Notes: generated by a model not told the origin, from the letters alone. A stretch of DNA of 64,000 nt from Diplolepis rosae (GCA_030998225.1 JAPYXD010000608.1:7160501-7224500), one strand, 5' to 3'. Shown: positions 21,641-34,398, counted from the stretch's first letter. Program-made: numbers and translations.

Positions 21641-21859
21641 CACCATTTAGAACCTGAGTAGTTTCCCATTATAAGCTCTGGCACTTTATCCGGACCTACC
21701 TGGGTTCTACCGATAAATTATAACATAATTGTGGAATGCTATCCGGGTGTAAAGGAGTTCTACATGGGGTAATTGGCACTCAAATTATATTATATTAAAT
21801 GGAAAACGGAACCTAACAGGGTATACCTGGCTACCGTCCGGGATTAGTATTTGGAAATA

Positions 21860-22745
21860 ATTTTTCCAAAGTGCACTTTGGGTGTTTAAACGGGTCTAGC
21901 GTGGTTGTATCAGGTACCTAAGGAATCATAGGTGTGGGCGTCTAGCAATTTCTAAATGGTCCATAGCGGGCACATAGATTGACAAATTTGGTCAAAGTGT
22001 ACTCTGGGTGTCTAAAAGGGCCTAGCGCAGTTTTAGCAGAAATCCCATGAATCGAAGGTGTAGGCGTGTAGCGGGGTCTGAGCGGGTCATAGCGGGGAAA
22101 TAGATTGACAAATTTGGCCGTGCGCTCTGAGTGTCTAAACCGGTCTATCGTGGTTCTGTCGGGAATCGCTTGAATCGAAGGTATGGGCGTCTAGCAGGAT
22201 CTAAACGGGTTATAGCGTGGATATAGATTGAAAAATTTGGTCAAGTGTGCTTTGGGTGTCTAAAAGGGCCTAGCGTAGTTCTAGCAGAGATCCCATGAAT
22301 CGAAGGTGTAGGCGTGTAGCGGGGTCTAAGCGGGTCATAGCGGGGAAATAGATTGACAAATTTGGCCGTGCGCTCTGAGTGTCTAAACCGGTCTATCGTG
22401 GTTCTGTCGGGAATCGCTTGAATCGAAGGTATGGGCGTCTAGCAGGATCTAAACGGGTTATAGCGTGGATATAGATTGAAAAATTTGGTCAAGTGTGCTT
22501 TGGGTGTCTAAAAGGGCCTAGCGTAGTTCTAGCAGAGATCCCATGAATCGAAGGTGTAGGCGTGTAGCGGGGTCTAAGCGGGTCATAGCGGGGAAATAGA
22601 TTGACAAATTTGGCCGTGCGCTCTGAGTGTCTAAACCGGTCTATCATGGTTCTATCGGGGATCGCTTGAATCGAGGGTATGGGCGTCTAACAAGGACTGA
22701 ACGGGTCATAGTGGCGACATAGGTTGACAAATTTGGTCAAGTGTG
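21860..22745 (+). repeat. Tandem satellite: about 124-bp monomer, exact 248-bp higher-order period
   Basis: The line TAGATTGACAAATTTGG recurs at 21975, 22101, 22349 and 22597, with diverged half-period versions (TAGATTGAAAAATTTGG) between. The strong copies are exactly 248 apart, with alternate monomers distinguishable: GGCCGTGCGCTCTGAGTG versus GGTCAAGTGTGCTTTGGG. Outer monomers are more diverged than inner ones. Non-coding. Confidence 0.85.
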
Positions 22746-23600
22746 CTCTGCATGTCTAAAGGAGCCGAGCGTAACAATGTTTGGTTCCATATAGTATATC
22801 CTGTTATGGACATACAGAACCCTTCTCAGAGCCGAACACAACTTGCTTAACACCCGTTTAAGATCACATACGCGGAACAATTTCAACTCCAGCATAAAAC
22901 CCAAATAAAACCCTTTAAAGTCCTTGTTAGAATCTGCTTGACACCCATATAGAAACTGATTGGCGCACAATTTTTTGAACCATTTAGAACGCTTCTTAGG
23001 GTCGGATATAACCTGATTCCAACCAGTGTAGAACCCGATAGTCGCACAATTTTTGTATCCATTTAAAACCCTTTAAAACCCTTCTTAGGACCGGATAAAA
23101 CCCGGGGCATGACCCATTTGCAAAAACCGTGTACAACTCAGTTCACACCCAGGTAGAAACCCATTTTCTAACAGGGTTTTCTCAAATTCTAACGGTTTTT
23201 TTTAAGCAGGGTACGTACTCAACCACTAAGACGCCAGTATTCGACGTTACCATGCCAGTTTCACTCCAGTATCGCGCTGACGTTCGGCATCTACTTGAAG
23301 TCTGTATACTTCCTAAACTGAAGGTCGGTAGTGTGGCAGTACCACGCAGGTATCGTGATGACGTTTCGCATTAATCCAAAGTCGGTCAATTTTCAACACG
23401 AATGGGTTTATTACGCTAGTACTGCGCCAGTACCTTAACGACCCCTGGCAATACTCCCAGGTCGGTAGATTGGCAACGTTGAAGATAGTTCTGCACCAGT
23501 ACCTCCCCGACGGTTGGCATTGCTTCTAAATAAGAAGCCATTTGTAAGAACCAGCAGAAATTCGACTTTTTCACCTGGGTGAATACAAGTGGTTTAAAAT
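22746..23600. repeat. Degenerate short-motif repeats flanking the satellite
   Basis: 22800-23110 has lines like AACCCGATAG..CCATTTAAAACCC and GGATAAAACCC, the inverse of GTTTTATCCGG-like lines before the satellite (21630-21700). 23210-23500 has repeated CCAGTA/TACTGG dyads also seen at 45340-45400 and 46630-46930. No gene. Confidence 0.5.
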
Positions 23601-23692
23601 AACTAAGTGTGATAATATCCATTTTTACAGGTTGCATAGATGGAATTTTTCAATATAAATTGAAGATATTTTCTGTGAAAAAAGAAACGCTT

Positions 23693-23766
23693 CCACTCCG
23701 CTGGGTATCGAGCCCAAGACCTTTCGATTGCCGGTTGAATGCTCTATCACCTGAGCTACGGAGGTT
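23693..23766 (-). repeat. tRNA-like module T1
   Basis: On the minus strand it reads ACCTCCGTAGCTCAGGTGATAGAGC, then an anticodon arm TTCAA/CCGGCAA/TCGAA, then GGGCTCGATACCC and CGGAG. That is a cloverleaf by hand: D-stem GCTC/GAGC, 5-bp T-stem and 5-bp acceptor. Position 33 is C, not U, and the loop would read GGC. A pol III A box and B box are present. It lies within a longer repeat (…TTTTCACAGAAAA…), so a tRNA-derived repeat is more likely than a functional tRNA gene. Confidence 0.6.
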
Positions 23767-23935
23767 CTACACAACTTTTCTCAGAGAATCTATTTACGCC
23801 TCATGTGACTACGGATAAACCAGGAACTATTTTCTGATTTTTCCAAATCATTTCAATTGATTATATCGATCATTTGAAGAGTCCATCACTATCAGTGACA
23901 ACGGAACTCTACTATATCGACCTTATCAACCTGTG

Positions 23936-23990
23936 ATTCGACCGTCAATCGAAAGGTCCTGGGCTCGATACCCAGCGGAGTGGAAGTGTT
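23936..23990 (+). repeat. tRNA-like module T2, 5'-truncated
   Basis: ATTCGACCGTCAATCGAAAGG and GGGCTCGATACCCAGCGGAG are present, but the A-box half is absent. The break falls directly at CAACCTGTG, part of the flanking inverted block. Inverted relative to T1. Confidence 0.55.
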
Positions 23991-24239
23991 CCTTTTTTCA
24001 CAGAAAATTTCTTCAATTTATATTGAAAAATTCCATCTAGTTTTAAATAACGTTAAATTAATTCTAAATCACAGGTTGATAAGGTCGATATAGTAGAGTT
24101 CCGTTGTCACTGATAGTGATGCCCTCTTTAAATGATCAATATAATCGATTGAAATGATTTTGAAAAATCAGAAAGTAGTTCCTGGTATATACGTAGTCAC
24201 ATGAGACATAAATAGATTATGTGAGAAAAGTTGTGTCGA

Positions 24240-24312
24240 ACCTCCGTACCTCAGGTGATAGAGCATTCGACCGGCAATTAAAAGGTCCTGGGTTCGATAC
24301 CCAGCGAAGTGG
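24240..24312 (+). repeat. tRNA-like module T3
   Basis: ACCTCCGTACCTCAGGTGATAGAGC, CCGGCAATTAAAAGG and GGGTTCGATACCCAGCGAAG give a cloverleaf-like unit with point changes in the anticodon and acceptor stems. Flanked by the same TGTGAGAAAAGTTGTG and TTCCACGGAAAATTTCTTCAA lines as T1 and T5. Confidence 0.55.
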
Positions 24313-24349
24313 AAGCGTTCCTTTTTCCACGGAAAATTTCTTCAATATT

Positions 24350-26590
24350 ATTATTATTGTTGTTGTGATCATCAATATTAATTATGTGATTGTAGCTAAC
24401 TATATTCAAGGTGATTGCTAATACAATTGGATATCGATTACAAGAGTTATATATATACTTTTTTTTCTTTAATGAAAAGTTGAATGTTTGTGGATATGAT
24501 ATGTAGTGTGTTGATATAAGATTATTGACATTTACTTAAGATGGATTTGGTTTTAATTTCATAATAAAAAACAAGATTGAAGATATAGTCTAGATTACCA
24601 TGATATTCTAGGGATATTAAATAACTTGAGCTGTGAAATTGGGATTTAACTAAGATATCTGGAAGACGGATCACCATTTATTTCTTATTAGGTAAGAGAT
24701 TCATTTTTAATTTCCCGCTGGAGTATCACTCAAACTTTATTTGAGAAAGGCCAGATTTCCAACTCGTTCGCTATCAGATGACACTGAGAAATTCTTTGGT
24801 TCCAGTTTTCACTCCGTAGGGAAATTGGATACTTTAACGATTTATAAGAAAAGGTAGACGGTAGAATTTTACAGCAGTTGAACAAACTCTTTCTGCCTTT
24901 GGAGTATAATGGGCAACTCCCGACATGATGAGTGTAATTAGACATGCTAATTACAATTTACATTTTTACCTAGTAATAAGGCATCAAATTTTCAGTGCAG
25001 TTGGGTTAGTATGGCAATCTGTCGGATTAACGTAACTGTGAAATTAACTTCAGTGGTAATTAGGAGCTGAATTATTAGTGAAGTAATTTCAAAGCCTTGC
25101 AGTGCATTACATTATTAAACAGTAAACTGTTGAAAATGTTCGGGATTTCACCATATTTTTACAATACGAATTTAATGCAAAGTTACATATGTAATATAAT
25201 GTAGACAAAATTGCAATACATTTATTATGCCATATAATGTATTGCGATACTCTAGAAGATTTTTATTCGAATATAGTTCACGAACTTTATGAAATGATAA
25301 CTAACAATAAGTATTTTTGGTGATGAAATTATAAAGACTATCTTCTTAATATGTCCATTGTAACAAGAATCATTATTTATTTAGGAGCTCATCAAAAAAT
25401 TAATAATTTACAAAGTTAACGTGAAAGTATTTTCTCATGTATGGAATTTTGGCCTTTAGATTACGTTTTTCTTGTTATTACTCACCATTATGTCATGTTT
25501 ATTTCTTGATTTCTGTGCTATCAAAATAGAATATATAAGTTTATTTTTATTTTCAATAAGTATTAGAAATAAAATATATATGTAGGAAACGTCAATTTTT
25601 CTTCTCACTCAGTTTACAATACATCTATTGCAACGCTCCATTGCGATTTTAAAATTTACTTCCAATACATTTATTGTAAAGTTACAACAGAAATTTTCAA
25701 CAGTGTTTAATGAGAAAGTTTCATTTAGAATATTTAAGGTAAATATAGCATTGACTATAATTAAAAATAAATTTAAATTCATCAGGTTATCAAGTTAACA
25801 AGAAACTTTTTATTGCAGTTCAGGAATCAATTTCCACACTTGTAAAGCGAATGACGATCGGTAATTATTTATTCCGAACGGATTGTGTTAAAACGTTACA
25901 ATGAGCAGCACTAAACCTAAATTATGAATTTCATTTTATAACTGCTCATTTGAACATTTTTAAATTCAACAATTTAACATTGTTCCTTGAGGCCATGTAT
26001 TAATCAGACTACATGACTAAATTATACATTGACTCGTTCATGTAAGGTTACGTTTTTAATATACAAAACTTCTTTTTTAAAACTTTGGGAAACATAACAA
26101 GAGGAAATGAAACACGTCTATTAACTTTAGACTAGCAAAAATGAAAAAAATAAAATTGGAAGGATTATCGACAAATACAGTTAACTGTAAAAATGTTTGC
26201 AAAAGTTTCACTCTAACGAAGTTAAAAGACATTCTTTATCTTTTTCTGTTGTGTTTTCCAAATTTTCGGGAAGATATTTTGTAAAATAAAAAGGTATTTT
26301 ACATGAGCTTTTACGGAAATTTGGTCACGTGGTTCTGTTTATCCATGGACTTAAAATAAGCCCGGATTTATTCATGAAATTGGATATGTGCACTTATTAC
26401 TCAGACGCTGTTAATTTTCATTGGAAGATAAATGAACACTCAAACGAGTATATATAGAGTGTAATTACATACCCAAATTTAACCACAATTTTCTTTAAAT
26501 GGAATTCCTCGCTGCCAAAAACGAAACGTGAGATTAATTTCTATGGAGAATACAAATTTCACGTAATTTTCGGATAAACCTTATTCAAAA
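24350..26590. other. AT-rich stretch, no gene recognised
   Basis: No supported ORF. Short GT/AT runs only (24335-24400). Confidence 0.4.
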
Positions 26591-26599
26591 TGACATGGA

Positions 26600-27330
26600 A
26601 AATCGTATTTACTAGAGTGGCATCATGAAAAAGGATTATTTTCTTCTTCAAATGAGGCCGTTTCTTCCTGATTTCGTCAACCAATCAATCCAATAAAGCA
26701 GCATGATATGCTCCAGTAATCGTGCTTCCTTTATCAAGATAGTCGATGAAGATTACTCCATGTGCATCCCAAAAAACACTAGCCATAACTTTTCCAGCCG
26801 ATTTTACGAATTTACATGATTTCGAAATATAGTGGTGGATCTATGTTTTATACACCGTCACAAATCGACGCAAATACTTTTTCGGATTGCGGTTGAAATA
26901 GTCCAAATTTTACTCCGAAGCAGTTACACGATTACGTTTTTGCTCAATTGTGAGTAATCGCAGCACTCATCTTGCACGGAGCTGTCTCATGCACAAATGT
27001 GTATGTAAAATATTGACCATACGCTCAGTTGAGATGGATACGATCTCAACTATCTTACGCACTTCCACTTTTGGGTTATTCAAAACAATATCATGGATTT
27101 TATTGATCATTTTTGGTGTAGTAATCTCATTTGGCCGACTTGTACTTATTGTGGTTTTTGTGCTCGTGTGACCACAACGAAATTCGGTAAACAACTTCTA
27201 AAACATTCTATACGACGGAGCAAAGTCCAAATAATATTTATCGAGCTTGGCCTCTGTTCCTGATAAGGGTTTTCCACGCAAGAAGTAGTGTAACATTGTA
27301 ACTTGTAACCTAATGAATGGATTTAGCTTG
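26600..27330 (-). pseudogene. mariner transposase relic (DETW type), second lineage
   Basis: Minus-strand: HYFLRGKPLSGTEAKLDKYY, YRMF, LFTEFRCGHTSTKTT...SRPNEITTPKMINKIHDIVL, VEVRKIVEIVSISTERMVNILHTHLCMRQL (second helix-turn-helix), then RLLTIEQKRNRV, NPKKYLRRFVTV and IHHYFE with stops. The catalytic region beyond about 26830 survives only as CFLGC and similar scraps. TIRs not found. Confidence 0.75.
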
Positions 27331-27535
27331 AATTTTGACAGAAGAGAATTGAAGGATGGAACTTGTCAACGATGATAGCCGTTTGTAATGGCGACCTCTC
27401 ATAGAAATATCACGTCAATATCAAACACAATAGTACAACTGAAAAAGAAACAAAAAATACGCGAGTAAATGACAAAGTGAAAAGTTTCATTTGCAATCTG
27501 AAAGAACAAATTAAACGTCATGCTTTGAGTTTCTA

Positions 27536-28838
27536 AAGGGTTTTCAAATAGGGACATAACAATTTTATTTATGAATAAAACACAGAAATATTCAAGATAT
27601 TGAGATCAAATTTATTGTGGGTGTAGTGCAAGCATTACATTTTATGAATGAAATTCTATAATGGTCATATGACCACCACGAGCCCGTTTGCAGCGGTCGA
27701 TTCTTTGGACCCAATTTTCCACCACTCTGGCACACATTTCGACGGAACGTTGGCAATTTCGCGTTGGATGTTGTCTTTGAGGTCGTCTAAAGTTGCTAAC
27801 TTGTTGGAATAGATCAGTGACTTGATATGGCCCCATAAAAAGAAATCCAATGGCGTTAGATCGCATGAACGTGGCGGCCATTCAACCGGACCATTTCTCG
27901 AGATAACACGTTCACCAAAATTGCCTTTCAATAAATCGATTGTGACGCGTGCTGTGTGGCTAGTGGCACCGTCTTGTTAAAACCACATATCGTTGATGTC
28001 AAGTTCATCCTATTCTGGCCACAAATAATCTTCCAACATAGCACGATAGCGCTCTCCATTGACGGTAACACGACGGTCGGTATCATTTACGAAAAAATAC
28101 GGCCCAATCACACCTCCGGCATGAAAACCGCACCAAACAGTCACTTTTTGCGGATGCAACGGTGTCTCAAGAAGCACATTTGGGTTTGTTGCTGACCAAT
28201 AACGCATATTTTGCTTATTAACAAAGCCATTGAGCCAGAAATGAGCTTCATCGCTGAAGATGATTTTTCGATGAAATTCTTCATTTTGTTCAAGCTTTGC
28301 TAGAGCCCAATTGAAGAAGCTTCGGCGTTTCAAATGAACAAGTGACTTTAGTTCTTGAGTCAATTCAATCTTTGAAGCATGTAGGCCAAGATATTTTCGC
28401 ATAATACGCCACAGTGTCGTTTGTCCGATGCCCAATTCTTGAGAACGACATGAAATCGACTGATTTGGCTCATTTTGAATCAATGCACTTACGGCTGCGA
28501 TTATTTCTTCGCTTCGAGCAATACGACGTCTTTTTGGCACCGGAACGTCTAATAGTTTAAATTTGGTCTCGAATTTATCCACTATAGCACGCACAGCCTG
28601 TCGGGTGGGACGATTATTACGGCCGAAAATTGGAGTAAGCGCTCTTAAAGTTGCGACCACCGACTCAGAATTTCGGTAGTAATTTTTAATAATTTCCAAA
28701 CGTTGCTGGTTCGTGAACTTTACCATCATGAAAATGTTGACTTTAGCTAACGTTTTGACATTGACAGTTGATTAAAAAAGTTTAAGGGTGCGTTGATATA
28801 AAGATACGAAATTGTTATGTCCCTATTGGAAAACCCTT
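27536..28838 (-). mobile_element. DD41D Tc1/mariner element V1, TIRs and TA TSD
   Basis: Ends AAGGGTTTTCAAATAGGGAC and its inverse (to 28838), TA at 27534-27535 and 28839-28840. The minus-strand transposase starts at 28729 (MVKFTNQQRLEIIKNYYRNS), with helix-turn-helix ELGIGQTTLWRIM, first catalytic FSDEAHFWLNG, second QDGATSHTA and third CDLTPLDFFLWG. I count 41 residues between the second Asp and the Asp of TPLD, the spacing of rosa/Visitor-type elements. Two in-frame stops (near 28010 and 27978) and a frameshift near 27760 disable it. Length 1303 bp. Confidence 0.9.
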
Positions 28839-28842
28839 TATA

Positions 28843-29770
28843 AAGTGTGATCAAATTAGAGGTACTTTTTCCAATAGGGTTTTATTGACATGTCACGCGT
28901 GACTACTGGCAAACTAAATACACAATTTTATTCAGATTTTATTGACATTTCATCATAGAAAGAGTTACGCCTCAACAACGTTTACAAATCGTACAATTAT
29001 ATTACGAAAATGGACGCTCTGTGAAAAGTGTTTATCGCGCGCTCAGGCCAATTTATGGTGTACATAATCGTCCTACCGAACGCACTATTCGGCATACCAT
29101 CGGCAAAGTCGAGAATAATTTAACATTATTGGATGATACTCGACCGATTGGACCACGTACAGCCCGAACTGTAGAGAATATTGCGGTTGTAAATGAGAGT
29201 CTTGCCGAAGACTCAGAAGAATCGATTCGGCGCCGATCTCAACAACTTGGCCTATCTTATGCCACTACTTGGGCGATTTTCGATGTCGGAAATTAAAGCC
29301 CGTAATCTCCACGACATTCGGTTCCAACAATATGGCGCTACATGTCATACAGCCCGTGAAACAATGGATTTACTGCGTAGTCGTTTCGGTGAGCAATTTA
29401 TCTCTCGTCTCGGACCGGTGGATTGGCCTCCAAGATCGTGTGATATCACACCTTTGGACTTTTATTTGTGGGGGTATGTAAAGTCTAAATGTTTTGTAAA
29501 TAAACCAGCTACTATTAAGGCATTGGAAGCCAACATTACTGAAGTTATTAGCGAGATACCGACCGAAGTCCTCAAGCGAGTCATTCAAAATTGGTGTTTA
29601 CGGATGGACGAATTAAAGAGCAGTTGCGGCCAACATTTGAAAGGGGTTATCTTTAAAAAATAAATTTCGTGAATGGTTCTACACAAAAATAAAAAAGACT
29701 GCCCTATCAATTTGAATTTTCGTTGTTTTATTTCAATTTAAAATCCTATACCTCTAAATTGATCACCCTT
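28843..29770 (+). mobile_element. DD41D deletion derivative W1, 928 bp
   Basis: Ends AAGTGTGATCAAATTAGAGG and its inverse (GATCACCCTT to 29770); TA at left (28841-28842), TG at right. The coding part is TPQQRLQIVQLYYENGRSVKS (the ATG is ATA here), helix-turn-helix QQLGLSYATTWAI, then an abrupt join to HDIRFQQYGATCHTA (the second Asp is changed to Tyr) and CDITPLDFYLWG. The first catalytic Asp region (FSDEAHF) is deleted. W2 at 58444 has the same join. It lies against V1 with only TATA between. Confidence 0.9.
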
Positions 29771-29774
29771 TGTA

Positions 29775-30660
29775 AGAATGTATGTATGAGCTACGTACAT
29801 TTGTGAAACTCTTGTCTTTGCGACTGATCTTTTTTTAAATTAAATTACTCGTAGTGTTTCAATCTCTTTGAAAAATAATAGGTTTTATTTATGTAAATGA
29901 ACTGAGATTTTTTACTTCAATGAACGGCAAAACCATACCAAAGTTTATTATTAGACGGTTGAAAGTGCGGAAATCTGTGTAAAATACTGAAGCGGTAAGT
30001 CTTGACTTTTTGTATGGTGAATGTGAACATTTTAGTAGAATTTTATTTGAAACAGCTCCATTCACTTAGTTTAGATTACATTAAAGACTCATAATAGGGA
30101 AACTAGTTTTAAGAACTTCCTAGAATTAGTTTGGAGATGTGGCGACGTAAACAATTTGAAGTTGTTAAATTCCGTAAAAATTAAAGGTGGCAGCGACACT
30201 TGGTCTTGTTTGCTTTAACTCTCTGCCATGATTGAAATAGCACTTTCGGCCTTGATTGTTTTGATCTGAGGATTACTTGAGGTTAAGGAGGCAACACCCG
30301 AAATGGCTGCTATTATGAGTTGCCATGGTAACGATTGAAATAAATACTGTGACTTGTGCTGAACTATTTTCTAATAAAAAAAAAAATAACGAATGACCAC
30401 AAGAGAGTAGGATGTGCAGAAATTAATTAAAGGTACTCTGCCCTCAGACAGTATCAGACCACTAACCACGGGAGCTATAAAAAATCAAATTTGACTTTTA
30501 AAGGTGATAGTACCGTCCAGAATGAAGATATAATGAAATGTATAAACCAATAGAAAACTTATTAAATTCTGTGTAAAATGATCACTATTTGAACTAATTT
30601 GGAAATATGTGTTTTAGCTTATGATGTGAGAAAGACAGAAGATAAATTCCGATTTTTACA
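29775..30660. other. No gene recognised
   Basis: AT-rich, without supported ORF or RNA gene. Confidence 0.4.
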
Positions 30661-30669
30661 GAATTTTGT

Positions 30670-31490
30670 ACCTCAACTTCAACTTTTAGCATGACCTAGG
30701 GAAAATTTTTCCACAATCTTAAAATTAGACGACATAGAGTCTAAAATCTTATCTTTAATTTAAGCCAAGAAAAGTTCAAAAATATTCATGGGTACCCGAG
30801 ATACCATTAAAAATGTTCAATCGTATCTAAGTTGAATTTTAATCGATGATCACGGTTTTTGGCCGGTTTGTTGCTCGCCTCCTTCGTTGAGGCAGGACAG
30901 AATAGGCCACGCACCAAGGTGGCGCTTAAGTGGAGGTCTCTTATTTGTTGTTTGATCCAAAAACGTGTTTCCTTTATTTCCTTTCCTTTCATTCTTAGTT
31001 AATATTTACAATGACTATTAACATTTTTATTGATGTTCTAGTTTATAAGAATTTCAAGAAATGAAAAATGTTTACATATCATTGTTCTATTCGTTTATAT
31101 GGGGATAATATTGGATTTACACAATTGTTAATAATCACAAATAACAATAAATATTTTTTTAAATTTAGAATAATTAGAAATAAAAATTACTAATGAACAG
31201 AATCAAAAATACATACAAGAGGGCTCCACTTTAGCGCCACCTTTGTGCGTGGCCATTTCGGTCCTGCCTTAACGAAGGAGGCGAGCAACAAACCGGCCGA
31301 GAACCGTGATCGTCGATTAAAATTCAATGCAGATACGATTGAACATTTTTGATCGTATCTCGGGTACCCATGAATATTTTTTAAGTTTTCTTGGCTTAAA
31401 TTAAAGATAAGATTTTAGAATTTATGTTGTATAATTTTCAGATTTTGAAAAAAATGTTCCTAGGTCATGCTAAAAGTTGAAGTTGAGGTA
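30670..31490. repeat. Long inverted repeat (about 270-bp arms, about 275-bp spacer)
   Basis: The left arm (30670-30945) and right arm (31223-31490) are inverse copies: ACCTCAACTTCAACTTTTAG / CTAAAAGTTGAAGTTGAGGT, CATGGGTACCCGAGATACC / its inverse, and GCGAGCAACAAACCGGCC / its inverse. Foldback or long-TIR MITE-like structure, no ORF. No clear TSD. Confidence 0.8.
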
Positions 31491-32398
31491 GAGAATTTGA
31501 GAAAATCTTGAATTTTTTTTTTAACTCCTCACGTGCTGTATTATTTTTAGGAGGTCAAAAAAATATTTTTGGAAGATCAATAGACGTGGAATTGCATAAG
31601 CTTTCCAACTGTATTTTTAAAAATGCCCTATCTATTTTTTTCATCGAGATATCGTGGTTCAAAGTCAGCAGTGATTTTTGATAGCGATGACAAGCACCGT
31701 GCGCACAATTTCCGACGGTAGTGTATTATATAATTATTTTTTATTGCATAATTTTATCTAATATCATTTTTAAAATTTCATTCATATTATTCGTATTCTC
31801 CGTGTCTCATAGACTTTAGATCGTGCTGTTGCTCTTGTAGTTTGCCGAATTGAAAGAAGCTAGAACAGCTGCTAGAGCAAATTATTATTTTCTACTATGC
31901 ATAAATGAAAAATAAATTTTTTATTATCATACAATATTAAAAAGCTGGTTTTGCTAGACATTTTAAGAATACAAGTTATTGTGTTTTTCAATAATTATAG
32001 TTCATTTAAAAAAATTTGATGTGATCCAGTTGTGGAAAATATTCTTCCTGGATAAATAAGCTGTCATTTCTTAAAATCTCATCATTTTCAAAAAATTTGT
32101 TTCTATAAAAAAAAGTGAGTTCAGTTAAAAGTGAAAGTTTCCGAATAAGTAATTTCTGCATGTTTCATAATTAATAATCTTTTCTCTGGTATAATGTTGC
32201 AATTCTCAAAAGTATAATTAGATATTTTCTCCCGAAGCCTATTTTTTCACTAGGTTAACTAGGTTAATTTTTAATTACATGGAAATGAAAGAAAAATAAA
32301 ACAATCGTCTTTTCTTTTAGTTTGTTTTAACCTTTAAATAAATGTTTGCCGAAGTGAGTTTTTATAAAAAAAATTCAGGATAGAAAAAATGAAAAATT

Positions 32399-32906
32399 AT
32401 GTCGATTTATCGAAATGACAAACTTGACGATAATTCTTTCGAAAGAAGTGAAGAAAATAAAGAGAAAGATAAAGAAAAAATATCCATAACCGAAAAGCCG
32501 GAAATTGGGGTGAACAAGGTCGAAAATTTCTTTGATACAAAATCTGAGAAAAATTGCGCTTTTGGACCTCTTTTGCCGCCATTCTTGCAGAAGAAACTTT
32601 CTTCAGCAGAAAATAAGTGTCTATGCAAACGTTTATCAAGCAGAGAGGAAACTCGTCAAATTCCGTCGCATACAATTTCCGCTTGGTTGAGTCAGGCCGA
32701 GAAAACAAACCTTGAATCGATTCCTTGCTTGGGATGCGCTCACGAAAACCACTTTCTCTCTCACTGCACGATTTTAGACTCTATCTCTACAGCAATTCCA
32801 GATAGTTCCTTGCTCAATGGAAACTTGAACGCTCTGAATGGACTTCATAAGATACGTCAAACTGATGACGCTTCCGCTTTAAAACTTGAACACGAAACAT
32901 GTCGAG
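32399..32906 (+). CDS. Probable host gene, exon 1 (unrecognised protein)
   Basis: ATG at 32399 opens 169 codons with balanced, non-repetitive composition. The N-terminus is charged (Glu/Lys-rich), followed by FGPLLPPFLQKKLSS (a GPALPP-like Pro motif), CLCKRLSSREETR, HTISAWLSQAEKTNL, and a Cys/His patch CLGCAHENHFLSHC. A donor G|GTGACC at 32906/32907 ends the exon in phase 1, and the frame itself stops only at 33163. The exon joins in phase to 40160. No TE similarity noticed. I do not recognise the family. Start choice: a preceding short uORF-like ATG at 32389 stops quickly. Splicing is inferred from sequence alone. Confidence 0.6.
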
Positions 32907-34323
32907 GTGACCCCCTGAATAAAAAAGGTTTGATTAAACTTATTGTGCTTTGCTATGAATTCGAAAGAATAGAAAGATTAATTACATTTATCAATCATTC
33001 TTGTTTTGAAGTCGATTTTAAAAAAACTGTTATACAATTTTTCGGGTGTCATAAAACTAATCAAACATATATGAGTGGCCACTCGTGGGTTGCAGAAAAG
33101 GCTATAAGTGCGAGAAGGACAAATTTATGCAAATGTATATTGCTGTCATACTTTCACTCATAACCCTATTCTGTAGCCACTCTGTATATATGTGACTTGT
33201 TACGAAGAAATGGACCAAGGCTACAAAAATCGATTTTCGGGTTTTTGACTTTCGTCGTGACAGGTCACACATAGTTATTATCCACTAGCAAGAATAATCG
33301 TTCAAAATCGTTCAAAATTTTTCAAGAAAAACATCAAAAAATCTTTAATTTATATAGGAATAAGAGTTTGGGAACTGCATAAATTTAAATGGAATGAGTA
33401 CATTTTAAAAATTTTATTCTGATTTTGATACATTATAACTCTGTATTTTGTTACACTTCAAATCTTTTCATTTTTATATATTTTAGAATTTCTTATAAAT
33501 GATTTAAGAAATAGAAAATTAAGCAATGACTTTTTAAGTAACAGACCAATAATTCAGGAGACTCCATTGATAATTGCAAATAAATTATTCAGTAACTTAC
33601 TAATTATCTGGCATTAGTTTACATGCATTATTTTTATACGTTCACGGAAAAAAATAGTTGAAGTAATTTTACTTAATTCTGTCGATTAAACTTGGGGCAT
33701 AAGGAATTTGAACATTTATTAAATCCTAGTCGGGTAAAATGAATTTGATAAATACCTAATTCATCCGATACACACATACATAAACAGCATAATACATTCA
33801 CACCATTCAGTCATAGCCAATCATATTTTTAATTACAAATACACTTAAACATATAACCTTACATATATAAACCTAATAACTACACTTATATATAGTACGA
33901 TACGCTTTCGTCGAATCATGCACACGCTTGCTTACAATCCTGAGACATAAAACTTGGAACTTTCTTATATAGTGACTGCATGAGTTATTCAGAGCTTGTG
34001 AGAGTAAGTGCCGTCAATACAATTTTTTAGCCTTACTCAAGTAAAAATAAATCAACTTTTTTCATAAATTGTTCATAAAATATTTTTTCAAATTAATACA
34101 GTTAATGAATTAATTATTATAATTATGAATCAATTTTTCTAAATCATTTCAGTCGATTATGTCGATCATTAGAAGAGTGTGTATCACTCTACGTGAAATT
34201 AGAACTCTACCATATCGACCTTACCAACCTGCAATTTAGAAATAATTTTAACGTCTCGTAAGACTAGATGGAAATTTTTCAATATAATTTTTGAAGAAAT
34301 TTTCTGTGAAAAAAGGAACGCTT

Positions 34324-34398
34324 CCACTCCGCTGGGTTTCGAGCCCAGGTCCTTTCGATTGCCGGTCGAATGCTCTGTCATCTGAGCTACGGAGGTTC
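34324..34398 (-). repeat. tRNA-like module T4
   Basis: Minus strand: ACCTCCGTAGCTCAGATGACAGAGC, TTCGA/CCGGCAA/TCGAA anticodon arm, CTGGGCTCGAAACCCAG T-arm, CGGAG. The fold is a good cloverleaf except for C33 and a 5-bp acceptor. No variable arm; no CCA (expected, since eukaryotic genes lack it). Confidence 0.6.

Noticed and set aside
22086..22660. CRISPR-like array
   Set aside because: Period of 124/248 with continuous similarity is a tandem satellite; there are no short repeats with unique spacers.
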